NCBI RefSeq assembly: GCF_003581615.1
Contig: NZ_QXFH01000070.1
Span: forward strand, 434,001-498,000
Direction of reading: 5' to 3'
Source of the DNA: Flagellimonas lutimaris
GTDB taxonomy: Bacteria > Bacteroidota > Bacteroidia > Flavobacteriales > Flavobacteriaceae
DNA: 64,000 nt
Shown here: one piece after another, positions 1 through 7,473 of the stretch
Numbering within the stretch: the stretch's first letter is position 1
How the letters are laid out: each line of letters opens with the position of its first letter
Notes under the pieces: generated by a model
What the model saw: only the letters and a program-made list of their open reading frames with translations
What the model was told of the DNA's origin: nothing
The model's database searches: none
Made by a program: the position numbers and the translations under genes

Positions 1-1
1 G

Positions 2-895
2 GCGGCGAGTAAATATCTTTCAAGACTTTACGATATTTTCGGCGATTGGGATTTGGCTTTGGCGGCATACAACTCGGGTCCGGGAAATGTAAACAAGGCC
101 ATTCGACGCTCGGGAGGATATGAAAACTATTGGAACATTAGGCCATTTCTTCCACGTGAAACAGCTGGATATCTTCCTGCATTTTTGGCAACCATGTATA
201 TTTTTGAATATGCCGAGGAACATGGGCTCCAATATAAGAAAGCAGACCGCCCATATTTTGAAACGGATACGGTTCATGTAAAAAACCTCATTACGTTTGA
301 CCAAATCTCCAAGTTGGTAGATATTAGCACCGAGGAGTTGGAAATGTTGAATCCGGCTTATAAACTTAACATTATTCCCAAAGTAGAAGGCAAAAACTAT
401 ACTTTGCGACTGCCAACATCCAAAATAGGAAAGTTCGTGTCCAATGAAGAAGAGATTTATGCCTTTGTGAAAAAGGAGCTGGACTCATTGGAAAAACCTT
501 TACCAAATATGGTAACGGCAAAAGACCAAATTAGATATAGGGTTAGGAGCGGTGATTATCTAGGCAAGATAGCCGAACGATATGGTGTTGGTGTCAGTCA
601 GATTAAAAGGTGGAACGGGCTTCGAAGCAATAACTTGAGAATAGGGCAACGATTAACGATTTTCCCAAGAAAACCCTATATCGCCAAAACAAGCACAAAA
701 AGTAATAGTTCCAAATCATCGGGAAGTGTGGTGAGCGGTTCAAAAATCCACACGGTCAGGTCCGGAGACTCCCTTTGGACGATCTCAAAGAAATATCCAG
801 GAGTTTCTATCGAAAATTTGCGAGAATGGAACGGTATTAGTGGGAATAATCTAAAACCAGGCACAAAACTAAAATTGTGTGATTGTTCTTCGTAA
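2..895 (+). CDS. Lytic transglycosylase with two LysM domains (5' end outside window)
   Basis: The reading frame is open from base 2, so the start and most of the SLT domain lie upstream. The visible N-terminal part contains the end of a soluble-lytic-transglycosylase domain: the AAYNSGPGNV segment (about 59-88) and the following ENYW motif are typical of MltD-like enzymes that cleave the MurNAc-GlcNAc bond and leave 1,6-anhydroMurNAc. Two LysM modules follow, at about 535-660 (RYRVRSGDYLGKIAERYG) and 750-885 (HTVRSGDSLWTISKKY), separated by a Ser/Lys-rich linker. LysM binds peptidoglycan, so the protein acts in the periplasm. The DUF4837 gene starts 12 bases downstream. The in-frame TTG at 53 lies inside the catalytic domain and is not the start. 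Confidence 0.9.
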   Translation, partial: AASKYLSRLYDIFGDWDLALAAYNSGPGNVNKAIRRSGGYENYWNIRPFLPRETAGYLPAFLATMYIFEYAEEHGLQYKKADRPYFETDTVHVKNLITFDQISKLVDISTEELEMLNPAYKLNIIPKVEGKNYTLRLPTSKIGKFVSNEEEIYAFVKKELDSLEKPLPNMVTAKDQIRYRVRSGDYLGKIAERYGVGVSQIKRWNGLRSNNLRIGQRLTIFPRKPYIAKTSTKSNSSKSSGSVVSGSKIHTVRSGDSLWTISKKYPGVSIENLREWNGISGNNLKPGTKLKLCDCSS

Positions 896-907
896 ATTTA
901 GCACAAC

Positions 908-1906
908 ATGAAAAAATTAGGAACACTAGTAATCGCCTTAGTTTTATTGGCGTTTGGAGCCTGCAACAATTCAGGCTCAAAAGAAAAATTTCTTCCACCC
1001 TCCACAGGGGGCATTAACTCCTTGATGGTTGTTATGGACACCGAACTTTGGAGAGGACCGGTAGGGGAAAAAATAAGGGACGAATTTGCTGCCCAGATTA
1101 TTGGTTTGCCCCAAATAGAGCCTAAATTCACCATTACTCAGGTACCTCCAAAGGTATTCAAGGGTACAACTACCCACTCTAGATCGTTATTATATGTCGA
1201 ACAAGATTCTACTTCTTTGGCACATATAAAGGACGATGCATATTCCAAACCGCAAAAAGTGGCGGTGGTGACAGGGCCAACACAGGAAATACTGATTAAA
1301 AATCTAGATTCTTTGGCAGATAGAGCCATAAAAGAATTCAAAGCCAATGAGATAGCCGAGGCCCAAAGACGATTTAAGCGTTCCTTGAGCAAAGACAAGG
1401 CTCTTGATGAAGAGCTTGGAATTCATCTTAATGTTCCATCGCTTTATAAGGTGGGACGAAGAGAAGGCGATTTTGTTTGGATGGATATACAGATTCCAAA
1501 GGGAACCATGAATATCATTGCTTACGAAATGCCATGGGATTACTTCAGTAACGATTCCACGTTTGTTGAGGATATTGTAAGAATGCGGGATTCCATTGGC
1601 CAAAAATATATCCCCGGGCCTTATGAGAATACCTATATGATTACCGAGAAGGCTTTTGCTCCTTATGTTTTCCCTGCAGAAATAGGAGGTAAAAAAGCAG
1701 CAGAAGTAAAAGGAGTATGGGAAATTCACGGATATCCGATGGCAGGGCCATTTTTAACATATATCATCAACGATAAAGAAAATAATAGAAAGGTCGTGAT
1801 AGAAGGGTTTACCTTTGCCCCTTCCGAAGCAAAAAGAGACTACATGTTCGAGTTGGAGGCCATATTGAAAACTATAGCATTTAACCCCTCTTCCTCGGCA
1901 GATTAG
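908..1906 (+). CDS. DUF4837 family lipoprotein
   Basis: This 332-residue protein has a lipoprotein signal (MKKLGTLVIALVLLAFGACN; lipobox Cys about residue 19), so it is probably anchored to a membrane and exposed to the periplasm. The body matches what I recall of DUF4837, a Bacteroidota family of unknown function, including the early GGINSLMVVMDTELW segment and a late WEIHGYPMAGPF segment. It follows the lytic transglycosylase by 12 bases and is probably co-transcribed. A -7-like TAAATTTA at 893-900 overlaps the upstream stop codon and could also drive it. A strong hairpin terminator follows. No catalytic residues can be assigned. Confidence 0.85.
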   Translation: MKKLGTLVIALVLLAFGACNNSGSKEKFLPPSTGGINSLMVVMDTELWRGPVGEKIRDEFAAQIIGLPQIEPKFTITQVPPKVFKGTTTHSRSLLYVEQDSTSLAHIKDDAYSKPQKVAVVTGPTQEILIKNLDSLADRAIKEFKANEIAEAQRRFKRSLSKDKALDEELGIHLNVPSLYKVGRREGDFVWMDIQIPKGTMNIIAYEMPWDYFSNDSTFVEDIVRMRDSIGQKYIPGPYENTYMITEKAFAPYVFPAEIGGKKAAEVKGVWEIHGYPMAGPFLTYIINDKENNRKVVIEGFTFAPSEAKRDYMFELEAILKTIAFNPSSSAD

Positions 1907-1927
1907 AAAAGACAATATTAATAAACA

Positions 1928-1962
1928 AAAAAGCCCAGACATTTTTGTACTGGGCTTTTTTG
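1928..1962. terminator. Bidirectional intrinsic terminator
   Basis: AAAGCCCAG pairs with CTGGGCTTT around a short AT-rich loop. It has an A-run on the left and a T-run on the right, so it can serve both the plus-strand DUF4837 gene and the convergent minus-strand DUF6747 gene. Confidence 0.85.
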
Positions 1963-1983
1963 TTCTTTAAAGCTTATGCCGTT

Positions 1984-2154
1984 TTAATCAAACGGAAAGC
2001 CTGTAGCTATTCTGTAAATAAATGCGTAAAGCACGATAAAGAACATGATAAAGCTGAACCAGGCAAATATCTTAAAGTATTTTTCCAATATTATATTTCC
2101 CAAATTGCGGAAACCTTCTAAATATATTTCTTTAATAAGTAATAGTTTCTTCAT
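1984..2154 (-). CDS. DUF6747-like small membrane protein
   Basis: A 56-residue protein starting MKKLLLIKEIYLEGFRNLG, with one hydrophobic segment (about residues 26-48, FAWFSFIMFFIVLYAFIYR) and a short C-terminal tail ATGFPFD. It looks like the conserved small flavobacterial family DUF6747 (family name from memory). The ATG at 2154 is preferred because the conserved block begins there; an in-frame start at 2181 would add nine unconserved-looking residues. It is monocistronic and convergent with DUF4837 across a shared terminator. Function is unknown; it is probably an inner-membrane protein. Confidence 0.7.
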   Translation of the reverse strand: MKKLLLIKEIYLEGFRNLGNIILEKYFKIFAWFSFIMFFIVLYAFIYRIATGFPFD

Positions 2155-2181
2155 AAGTGTGATTTTAAGATTTAAAGACAT

Positions 2182-2406
2182 AGCAAAGGTTCCATTTTAA
2201 CAACGGAGTTTTAAAATAAAAGGCTGAAAGACTGAAAATCGACGTTTAAAATACCGACCTGTATGTAATTGTCCACCAACGCATTGGTTTAATCGACAAA
2301 CTACATATTGCCTTAAACGGTTAGAGGAACCATAATATCGATAAACTGCAAAAGAGCTCTAAAAAGAGCATGCTCAAACTTGCTTTTTATGTAGGGGTGG
2401 GGTTAT
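2182..2406. other. Intergenic region between the DUF6747 and PorE-like genes
   Basis: No convincing coding sequence on either strand. It must hold the promoter of the small membrane protein and the 3' end of the PorE-like transcript. The only structure seen is the hairpin at 2361-2389. Confidence 0.5.
2361..2389 (-). terminator. Putative terminator of the PorE-like gene
   Basis: On the minus strand, AAAAAGCA pairs with TGCTCTTTTT (two-base bulge), and the core GAGCATGCTC is itself a perfect palindrome followed by a T-run. It lies about 20 bases past the stop codon of the PorE-like gene. Confidence 0.45.
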
Positions 2407-4470
2407 TTATTCTGAAACAAGAATAAATTCTGACCTTCGGTTTAGACGGTGTTGCTTGGGTGCACAAGGTTTTCCATCCCAACAATCGTTGAGCAACCTT
2501 TCCTCCCCATAACCCATGGCGCTAAGAATCCTTGAGGGATCAATGCCTTGTGAAACAATGTAGGCTCTGGTGGATTCCGCCCTCTTCTCAGATAAGTACT
2601 TATTATAGGCTTTGGAACCGACCGCATCAGTATGCGATTCAATTTTCAGGGACAGGTATTGGTTTTCCTTTAAAACAGTGATTAGCTTATCCAGTTCTTG
2701 GGCAGAAAGGGATGTAATTTTATAACTATCAAAATCAAAGTATACATTACTGGGCTCAAAAGCTTTACTAGTAGGCACACTGTTCTCAATTTTTTTTTGC
2801 TCTTTTAAAGTCTGGAAAACTGTTATGTTTTTGTTTTCTTTGGTTTTTACCGATAGGCTATCTTTCACAAAGCCCTCTTTCTTTGCCACTACACTATATT
2901 CGGTTGTTGGGTCAAGGTGTTTAAAAGTATATTTTCCAGCATTATCTGATATAGCTTGCTTTACCAGTGACCCATCTTGGTACAATGAAATATTTGCCCT
3001 TTTGATCACTTCTCCTGTTGACATGTTTTCCACAGAACCGCTAATGGCATTTAAATTAAGTATGTATGTGAAGGAATAAATATCATCGTCTCCTTTCCCT
3101 CCTTTCCGGTTGGAAGCAAAATAACCCTTTACTCCAGTTGAATCTATTATATAAGAGAAGTCGTCTCGATTACTGTTGATAGGTTTCCCTAAATTTATGC
3201 CAACACTGAACATCTCGTCTGCACCATCGGACTTGTAAATATCCAATCCACCAAAGCCCATGGCTCTGTTAGATGAAAAATAAAGGGCTTTTTCTGTGAC
3301 ATATGGAAACATTTCCTTTGCTTCCGTGTTTATGGTCCTCCCAAGGTTTCTTGGCTCAGAGTACGTTCCGTTGTCGTAAATATCAACAGCATAAATATCT
3401 GTTCCGCCAAAACCGCCCGGTCTATCGGAAACAAAGTACATTTTTTTACCATCTGTACTGATTGTGGGGTGGCCTGTGGAATAATTTTCACTGTTAAATG
3501 GAAGCTCCACCGCTTCGGTCCACTCTCCATTCACCCATTGGGAACGATAAATTTTTAAATGGTTAATACCGTTTTTGCCCCGCTTTAACCTTTTGCCATA
3601 ATTGTTTCTGGTGAAGTAGATTGTTTTTTGGTCAGGAGAAAAAGCCAATGAAGCTTCGTGAAACTTAGTGTTTATTTTATTGGAGAATTTTTTGGACCCA
3701 AATAAATCTCCTTCATCATTTTTCTTTTTTGCCACATACAGATCCAAGAAAGGTTGATTGGTCCATCGATATCGACGAGTCGTCAAAATAGAAGAATCCT
3801 TTGCCGAAGCATAAACAATATCGGAATCATTGTGGAACATGGGAGAAAAATCGGAATACTTGGAATTGACACCAAGATTTTTGATTTTAACCTCAGTTGC
3901 GCCCTTCCAAGTTCTTACCTCTAACTTTTTAAGCTCGTTTAAGGGCTTATCCCTTTTTTGTCTTAGGATTTTAGTCAATGTGGCGGCTCTTCGGTATTTG
4001 CCCGTTCCCTTTAGGGTTTGAGTGTATTTAAAGAAAGTGTCCTCCTGCATTTCATCTTCGTATAATTGATAAAGTTCATTATACCATTTATATGATTTTT
4101 CAAGATTGCCGCTATAATAGTGTGAATCTCCCGCTCTGGATAACAGGGATAAAGTGTGTTCGACCTTTGTTTTTTCAAGAACAATATCAAAAACTCGTGC
4201 AGCTTCTGCATACCACATCTTATCGAAATACTCGTTTCCTTTTTGGATGAGCTTTTCAGAAACACCCTTTTTGCTAAGATACTTGTGAAGCCTTTTATTA
4301 CTTAGCCCATCAAGATGTTTTACAAATTTATCCTGTGAGATATCACCATTGCTGCTCTGTACCGTTTTGGACGATGAAGTATCCCCACCATAATTATTGG
4401 ACAGGGCAAGCTCTTGGGCATAAGTCCCAAGTGAGCATAACAAAGAAAAAAGCAAGATCAGTCTTTTCAT
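2407..4470 (-). CDS. PorE-like OmpA-family outer-membrane-associated protein
   Basis: A 687-residue secreted protein: signal peptide (MKRLILLFSLLCSLGTYAQ), a TPR-like helical part (about residues 55-165), WD40-like/PD40 propeller repeats (about 195-470, with recurrent SPDQKTIYFTRNN and STDGKKMYFVSDRPGG motifs), a carboxypeptidase-regulatory-like Ig fold (about 480-550), and a C-terminal OmpA peptidoglycan-binding domain (about 570-687, with SHTDAVGSKAYNKYLSEKRA and a C-terminal NRRSEF). This order matches PorE of the type IX secretion system, which tethers the machinery to peptidoglycan. Many OmpA paralogues of this layout sit beside PorP/SprF genes, but none is visible here. The ATG at 4470 has GGAG six bases upstream and is preferred over the GTG at 4476. 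Confidence 0.85.
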   Translation of the reverse strand: MKRLILLFSLLCSLGTYAQELALSNNYGGDTSSSKTVQSSNGDISQDKFVKHLDGLSNKRLHKYLSKKGVSEKLIQKGNEYFDKMWYAEAARVFDIVLEKTKVEHTLSLLSRAGDSHYYSGNLEKSYKWYNELYQLYEDEMQEDTFFKYTQTLKGTGKYRRAATLTKILRQKRDKPLNELKKLEVRTWKGATEVKIKNLGVNSKYSDFSPMFHNDSDIVYASAKDSSILTTRRYRWTNQPFLDLYVAKKKNDEGDLFGSKKFSNKINTKFHEASLAFSPDQKTIYFTRNNYGKRLKRGKNGINHLKIYRSQWVNGEWTEAVELPFNSENYSTGHPTISTDGKKMYFVSDRPGGFGGTDIYAVDIYDNGTYSEPRNLGRTINTEAKEMFPYVTEKALYFSSNRAMGFGGLDIYKSDGADEMFSVGINLGKPINSNRDDFSYIIDSTGVKGYFASNRKGGKGDDDIYSFTYILNLNAISGSVENMSTGEVIKRANISLYQDGSLVKQAISDNAGKYTFKHLDPTTEYSVVAKKEGFVKDSLSVKTKENKNITVFQTLKEQKKIENSVPTSKAFEPSNVYFDFDSYKITSLSAQELDKLITVLKENQYLSLKIESHTDAVGSKAYNKYLSEKRAESTRAYIVSQGIDPSRILSAMGYGEERLLNDCWDGKPCAPKQHRLNRRSEFILVSE

Positions 4471-4687
4471 TACCACTCCATCTGCGCAAATGAACTGTTT
4501 TGTTCATCTGGAGGTTAAGCATAAGGGGCTTAACAGTTTAGTTGTAACCGCTAAAATAGGATAAGGTAAGTGGGGTGATAATTTTTTGTTGTGAAAGGAC
4601 AAATTTACGGCATTGAACGCTAAAAAAATGTTGTCGTTGGTCGAAAAACCATTTAAAACACTATGGTTTTCAGCCCATAAAATCCAA

Positions 4688-4885
4688 TTAGGATTTCGAC
4701 TCGTTACTGCCGCCCTCCAATTTTTCGTCCTCTTTGGTTGCGTCTTTAAATTCTTTAATCCCGCTTCCAAGGCCTCTCATAAGTTCTGGAATCTTTCTTC
4801 CTCCGAAAAGCAAAACTACCACGGCAACGATCAAAACAATTTGCCAAGGGCCTAACATGCCTAGAAATATAGTTTGAGCAATCAT
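4688..4885 (-). CDS. tatA: Twin-arginine translocase subunit TatA/TatE
   Basis: A 65-residue protein with the family architecture: a short N-terminal membrane helix ([20 protein letters not shown]), a hinge, the conserved amphipathic helix ([19 protein letters not shown]), and a charged tail. TatA oligomers form the passage for folded proteins exported by the Tat pathway, with TatC as receptor. No tatC is visible in the window. The gene is divergent from the M23 peptidase downstream; in flavobacteria a tatA next to an M23 peptidase and a GH3 gene is a familiar order. A weak -7-like TACTTTTA lies upstream. Confidence 0.93.
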   Translation of the reverse strand: MIAQTIFLGMLGPWQIVLIVAVVVLLFGGRKIPELMRGLGSGIKEFKDATKEDEKLEGGSNESKS

Positions 4886-5037
4886 ATCATCAAAACCTTT
4901 AATTAGAAATGTAAAAGTACTAAAAAGATGTGGAAGACTATGTTCGATTAACGAAAATTAGTATTTGAAATTGAATTTTAAGAACTTATCGGCTACAGCT
5001 TTTTAAAAAGCTTAACATGCATATTAAAATCTAAGAC

Positions 5038-5045
5038 TATCTTTG
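5038..5045 (+). promoter_or_regulatory. Putative -7 box (TATCTTTG) of the M23 peptidase gene
   Basis: Exact match to the Bacteroidota TAnnTTTG element. It ends only six bases before the ATG at 5052, which would place the transcription start at or very near the start codon, giving a leaderless or nearly leaderless message. No clear -33 TTG element was found. Confidence 0.5.
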
Positions 5046-5051
5046 TTCATC

Positions 5052-5921
5052 ATGGCAAAGGACAAAAAGAAAAGAAAGGAGATAAAGCGTAAGCTGTTGC
5101 ACAAGTACCGCTTGGTTATTCTTAATGAGAGCACCTTTGAGGAGAAGATATCTTTTAAACTCAACAGGCTTAATGTTTTTGTTACAGGAACCATGTTTAT
5201 TATTGTGTTGATCGGTTTGACCACACTGATTATTGCTTTTACACCGTTAAGGGAATATATCCCGGGATATTCATCCACCAAATTAAAACGTCAGGCCACC
5301 GATCTTACGTATAAAACGGATTCATTGGTGACCGTCCTCAACTATACCAATCGGTATTTAGACAATGTTAGAAAGGTCTTAAGGGGAGATATCGAGAACA
5401 ACCAGACCAATCGCGACTCTTTGTTCGAACAATATAAATTAGATCCTGCCTCCGTTGACCTTTCCCCCATTCGAGAGGACTTGCTTTTAAGAGAAGAAGT
5501 GGAATTGGAAGACAAATACAATCTTTTTGAAAGAGATGTGGAGAACTTGGGGACGCTGTTCTTTTTGCCCGTAAACGGAACATTGACGCAAGGGTTTGAT
5601 CAGAAAACAAAGCATTATGCGGTAGATATCGTAGCCCCGAGGGATACACCTGTAAAATCTATCGCCGATGGGACTGTTCTTTTTGCAGAATGGACCACTG
5701 AAACAGGATATGTTATCATTGTTGAACACCAAGAAGGTATTACATCTGTTTATAAACACAACGGCTCTTTGAGCAAAGCCCAAGGTGATATGGTAAAGGC
5801 TGGCGAAGTAATCGCATCGATTGGGAATACGGGAGAACTTACAACAGGACCACACTTGCACTTTGAACTTTGGAGAAAGGGCAAGCCGGTAGATCCGCAA
5901 AACTATATTGATTTTAACTAA
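5052..5921 (+). CDS. Membrane-anchored M23 (LytM) metallopeptidase
   Basis: A 289-residue protein: basic cytoplasmic N-terminus (MAKDKKKRKEIKRKLL), one membrane helix (about residues 44-68), a periplasmic coiled-coil stretch, and a C-terminal M23 domain. The zinc ligands are present: HYAVD supplies the first His and Asp, and GPHLHFEL supplies the HxH motif, so the peptidase should be active on peptidoglycan cross-bridges. The ATG at 5052 is preferred over a TTG at 5043. The GH3 gene begins immediately after the stop codon, so the two are translationally adjacent. Confidence 0.92.
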   Translation: MAKDKKKRKEIKRKLLHKYRLVILNESTFEEKISFKLNRLNVFVTGTMFIIVLIGLTTLIIAFTPLREYIPGYSSTKLKRQATDLTYKTDSLVTVLNYTNRYLDNVRKVLRGDIENNQTNRDSLFEQYKLDPASVDLSPIREDLLLREEVELEDKYNLFERDVENLGTLFFLPVNGTLTQGFDQKTKHYAVDIVAPRDTPVKSIADGTVLFAEWTTETGYVIIVEHQEGITSVYKHNGSLSKAQGDMVKAGEVIASIGNTGELTTGPHLHFELWRKGKPVDPQNYIDFN

Positions 5922-7421
5922 ATGTCCTTAAAAGCGTTTGCAGCAAAAATATTTGCGAATCGAATAGCCAAAAAGACCAATAAGTGGGTGAACGAGCCCG
6001 TGCACACCCAACAAAGGGTGTTCAATCAACTGGTCGCTCAAGCGAAGGACACTGTTTTTGGTAAAGACCATCAGTTTAATTTGATTCGTTCACATCAAGA
6101 TTTTGTAGAAAGAGTTCCAATTCGGGATTATGAAGATTTGAAAGGTTATGTTCAACAGATTATTGAAGGAAAAAATGATGTGCTTTGGCCAGGAAAACCC
6201 ATCTACTTTGCCAAAACTTCTGGTACTACATCAGGAGCCAAGTATATTCCAATTACCAAGCCATCCTTAAAGAACCAAGTAGAAGCTTCACGGAACGCCA
6301 TCCTGAACTACATTCATGAAACGGGTAATGCGGATTTTGTAGATGGGAAAATGATTTTTTTGCAGGGAAGTCCAATTTTGGAGGAAAAGAATGGAATCAA
6401 GTTAGGGAGACTTTCAGGAATATCCGCCCACTATGTGCCCAATTACCTCCAAAAAAACCGATTGCCGAGTTGGGAGACCAATTGCATTGAGGATTGGGAA
6501 ACTAAAGTGGACAAAATAGTTGAGGAGACCGAAAAGGAGAATATGACCGTTATTGCAGGAATTCCTTCTTGGGTACAAATGTATTTTGAAAAGCTCAATG
6601 CCAAAACTGGAAAAAAAGTTGGAGACCTTTTCAAAGAGTTTCAACTGTTTATTTATGGTGGGGTGAATTATGAACCGTATCGTGCCAAATTTGAAAACTT
6701 GATTGGCAGAAAAGTAGACAGTATTGAACTTTTCCCCGCTAGTGAAGGCTTTTTTGCTTATCAAAACTCGCAAAAGGAAAAGGGAATGCTTTTGCTATTG
6801 GATGCCGGTATATTTTATGAGTTTGTGAAAGCAGATGAGTTTTTTGATGAAAGCCCTAAGCGATTGACCATTGCCGATGTTGAATTGGATGTGGATTATG
6901 CCATGGTTATATCTACCAATGCCGGATTATGGGGATACAATCTAGGAGATACCATTCGGTTTATTTCTAAAGACCCCTTTAAAATTATAGTGTCGGGAAG
7001 GATAAAACACTTTATTTCTGCATTTGGGGAACACGTTATTGCCAAGGAGGTAGAGGAAGCTTTACGATTGGCTGTTGAGCGGACGGATGCTGTGGTTAAT
7101 GAGTTTACCGTTGCACCCCAGACCAACCCGGGTGAGGGAGAGCTCCCTTTTCACGAATGGTTTATCGAATTTGAGAATGAACCATTGGACCCAACCAAGT
7201 TTTCCAACATTATTGAGGAAAGCATGAAAAAGCAGAACAGCTACTATTTTGATTTGATTGATGGAAGCATCCTTCAGCCATTAAAAATCACCAGGATTAA
7301 GTCAAATGGCTTCCAAGACTATATGAAATCCATTGGAAAATTGGGAGGTCAGAACAAGGTGCAACGCCTTGCCAACGACCGTAAAGTAGCCGATGGGTTG
7401 CTTCCCTTTAAAATTAGTTGA
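5922..7421 (+). CDS. GH3 auxin-responsive-promoter family acyl-adenylating enzyme
   Basis: A 499-residue protein of the GH3 family in the ANL (adenylating) superfamily. The ATP-binding P-loop-like motif TSGTTSGAKYIP is at about residues 100-111, and conserved GH3 blocks FPASEGFFAYQ and GLWGYNLGDTIRF follow. Plant GH3 enzymes conjugate amino acids to jasmonate or auxin by an acyl-AMP intermediate. The bacterial homologues are widespread in Bacteroidota and their substrate is unknown. The ATG directly abuts the M23 peptidase stop codon, suggesting co-expression and perhaps an envelope-related acyl substrate (inference). Confidence 0.88.
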   Translation: MSLKAFAAKIFANRIAKKTNKWVNEPVHTQQRVFNQLVAQAKDTVFGKDHQFNLIRSHQDFVERVPIRDYEDLKGYVQQIIEGKNDVLWPGKPIYFAKTSGTTSGAKYIPITKPSLKNQVEASRNAILNYIHETGNADFVDGKMIFLQGSPILEEKNGIKLGRLSGISAHYVPNYLQKNRLPSWETNCIEDWETKVDKIVEETEKENMTVIAGIPSWVQMYFEKLNAKTGKKVGDLFKEFQLFIYGGVNYEPYRAKFENLIGRKVDSIELFPASEGFFAYQNSQKEKGMLLLLDAGIFYEFVKADEFFDESPKRLTIADVELDVDYAMVISTNAGLWGYNLGDTIRFISKDPFKIIVSGRIKHFISAFGEHVIAKEVEEALRLAVERTDAVVNEFTVAPQTNPGEGELPFHEWFIEFENEPLDPTKFSNIIEESMKKQNSYYFDLIDGSILQPLKITRIKSNGFQDYMKSIGKLGGQNKVQRLANDRKVADGLLPFKIS

Positions 7422-7473
7422 CCGAGAACAGCCAAATTTTTATAGGAATTCACTTATTTTGCCAGAAGATATG

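Noticed and set aside
4613-4855. Plus-strand open frame opposite tatA
   Set aside because: It is antisense to the well-supported tatA gene and shows no family features.
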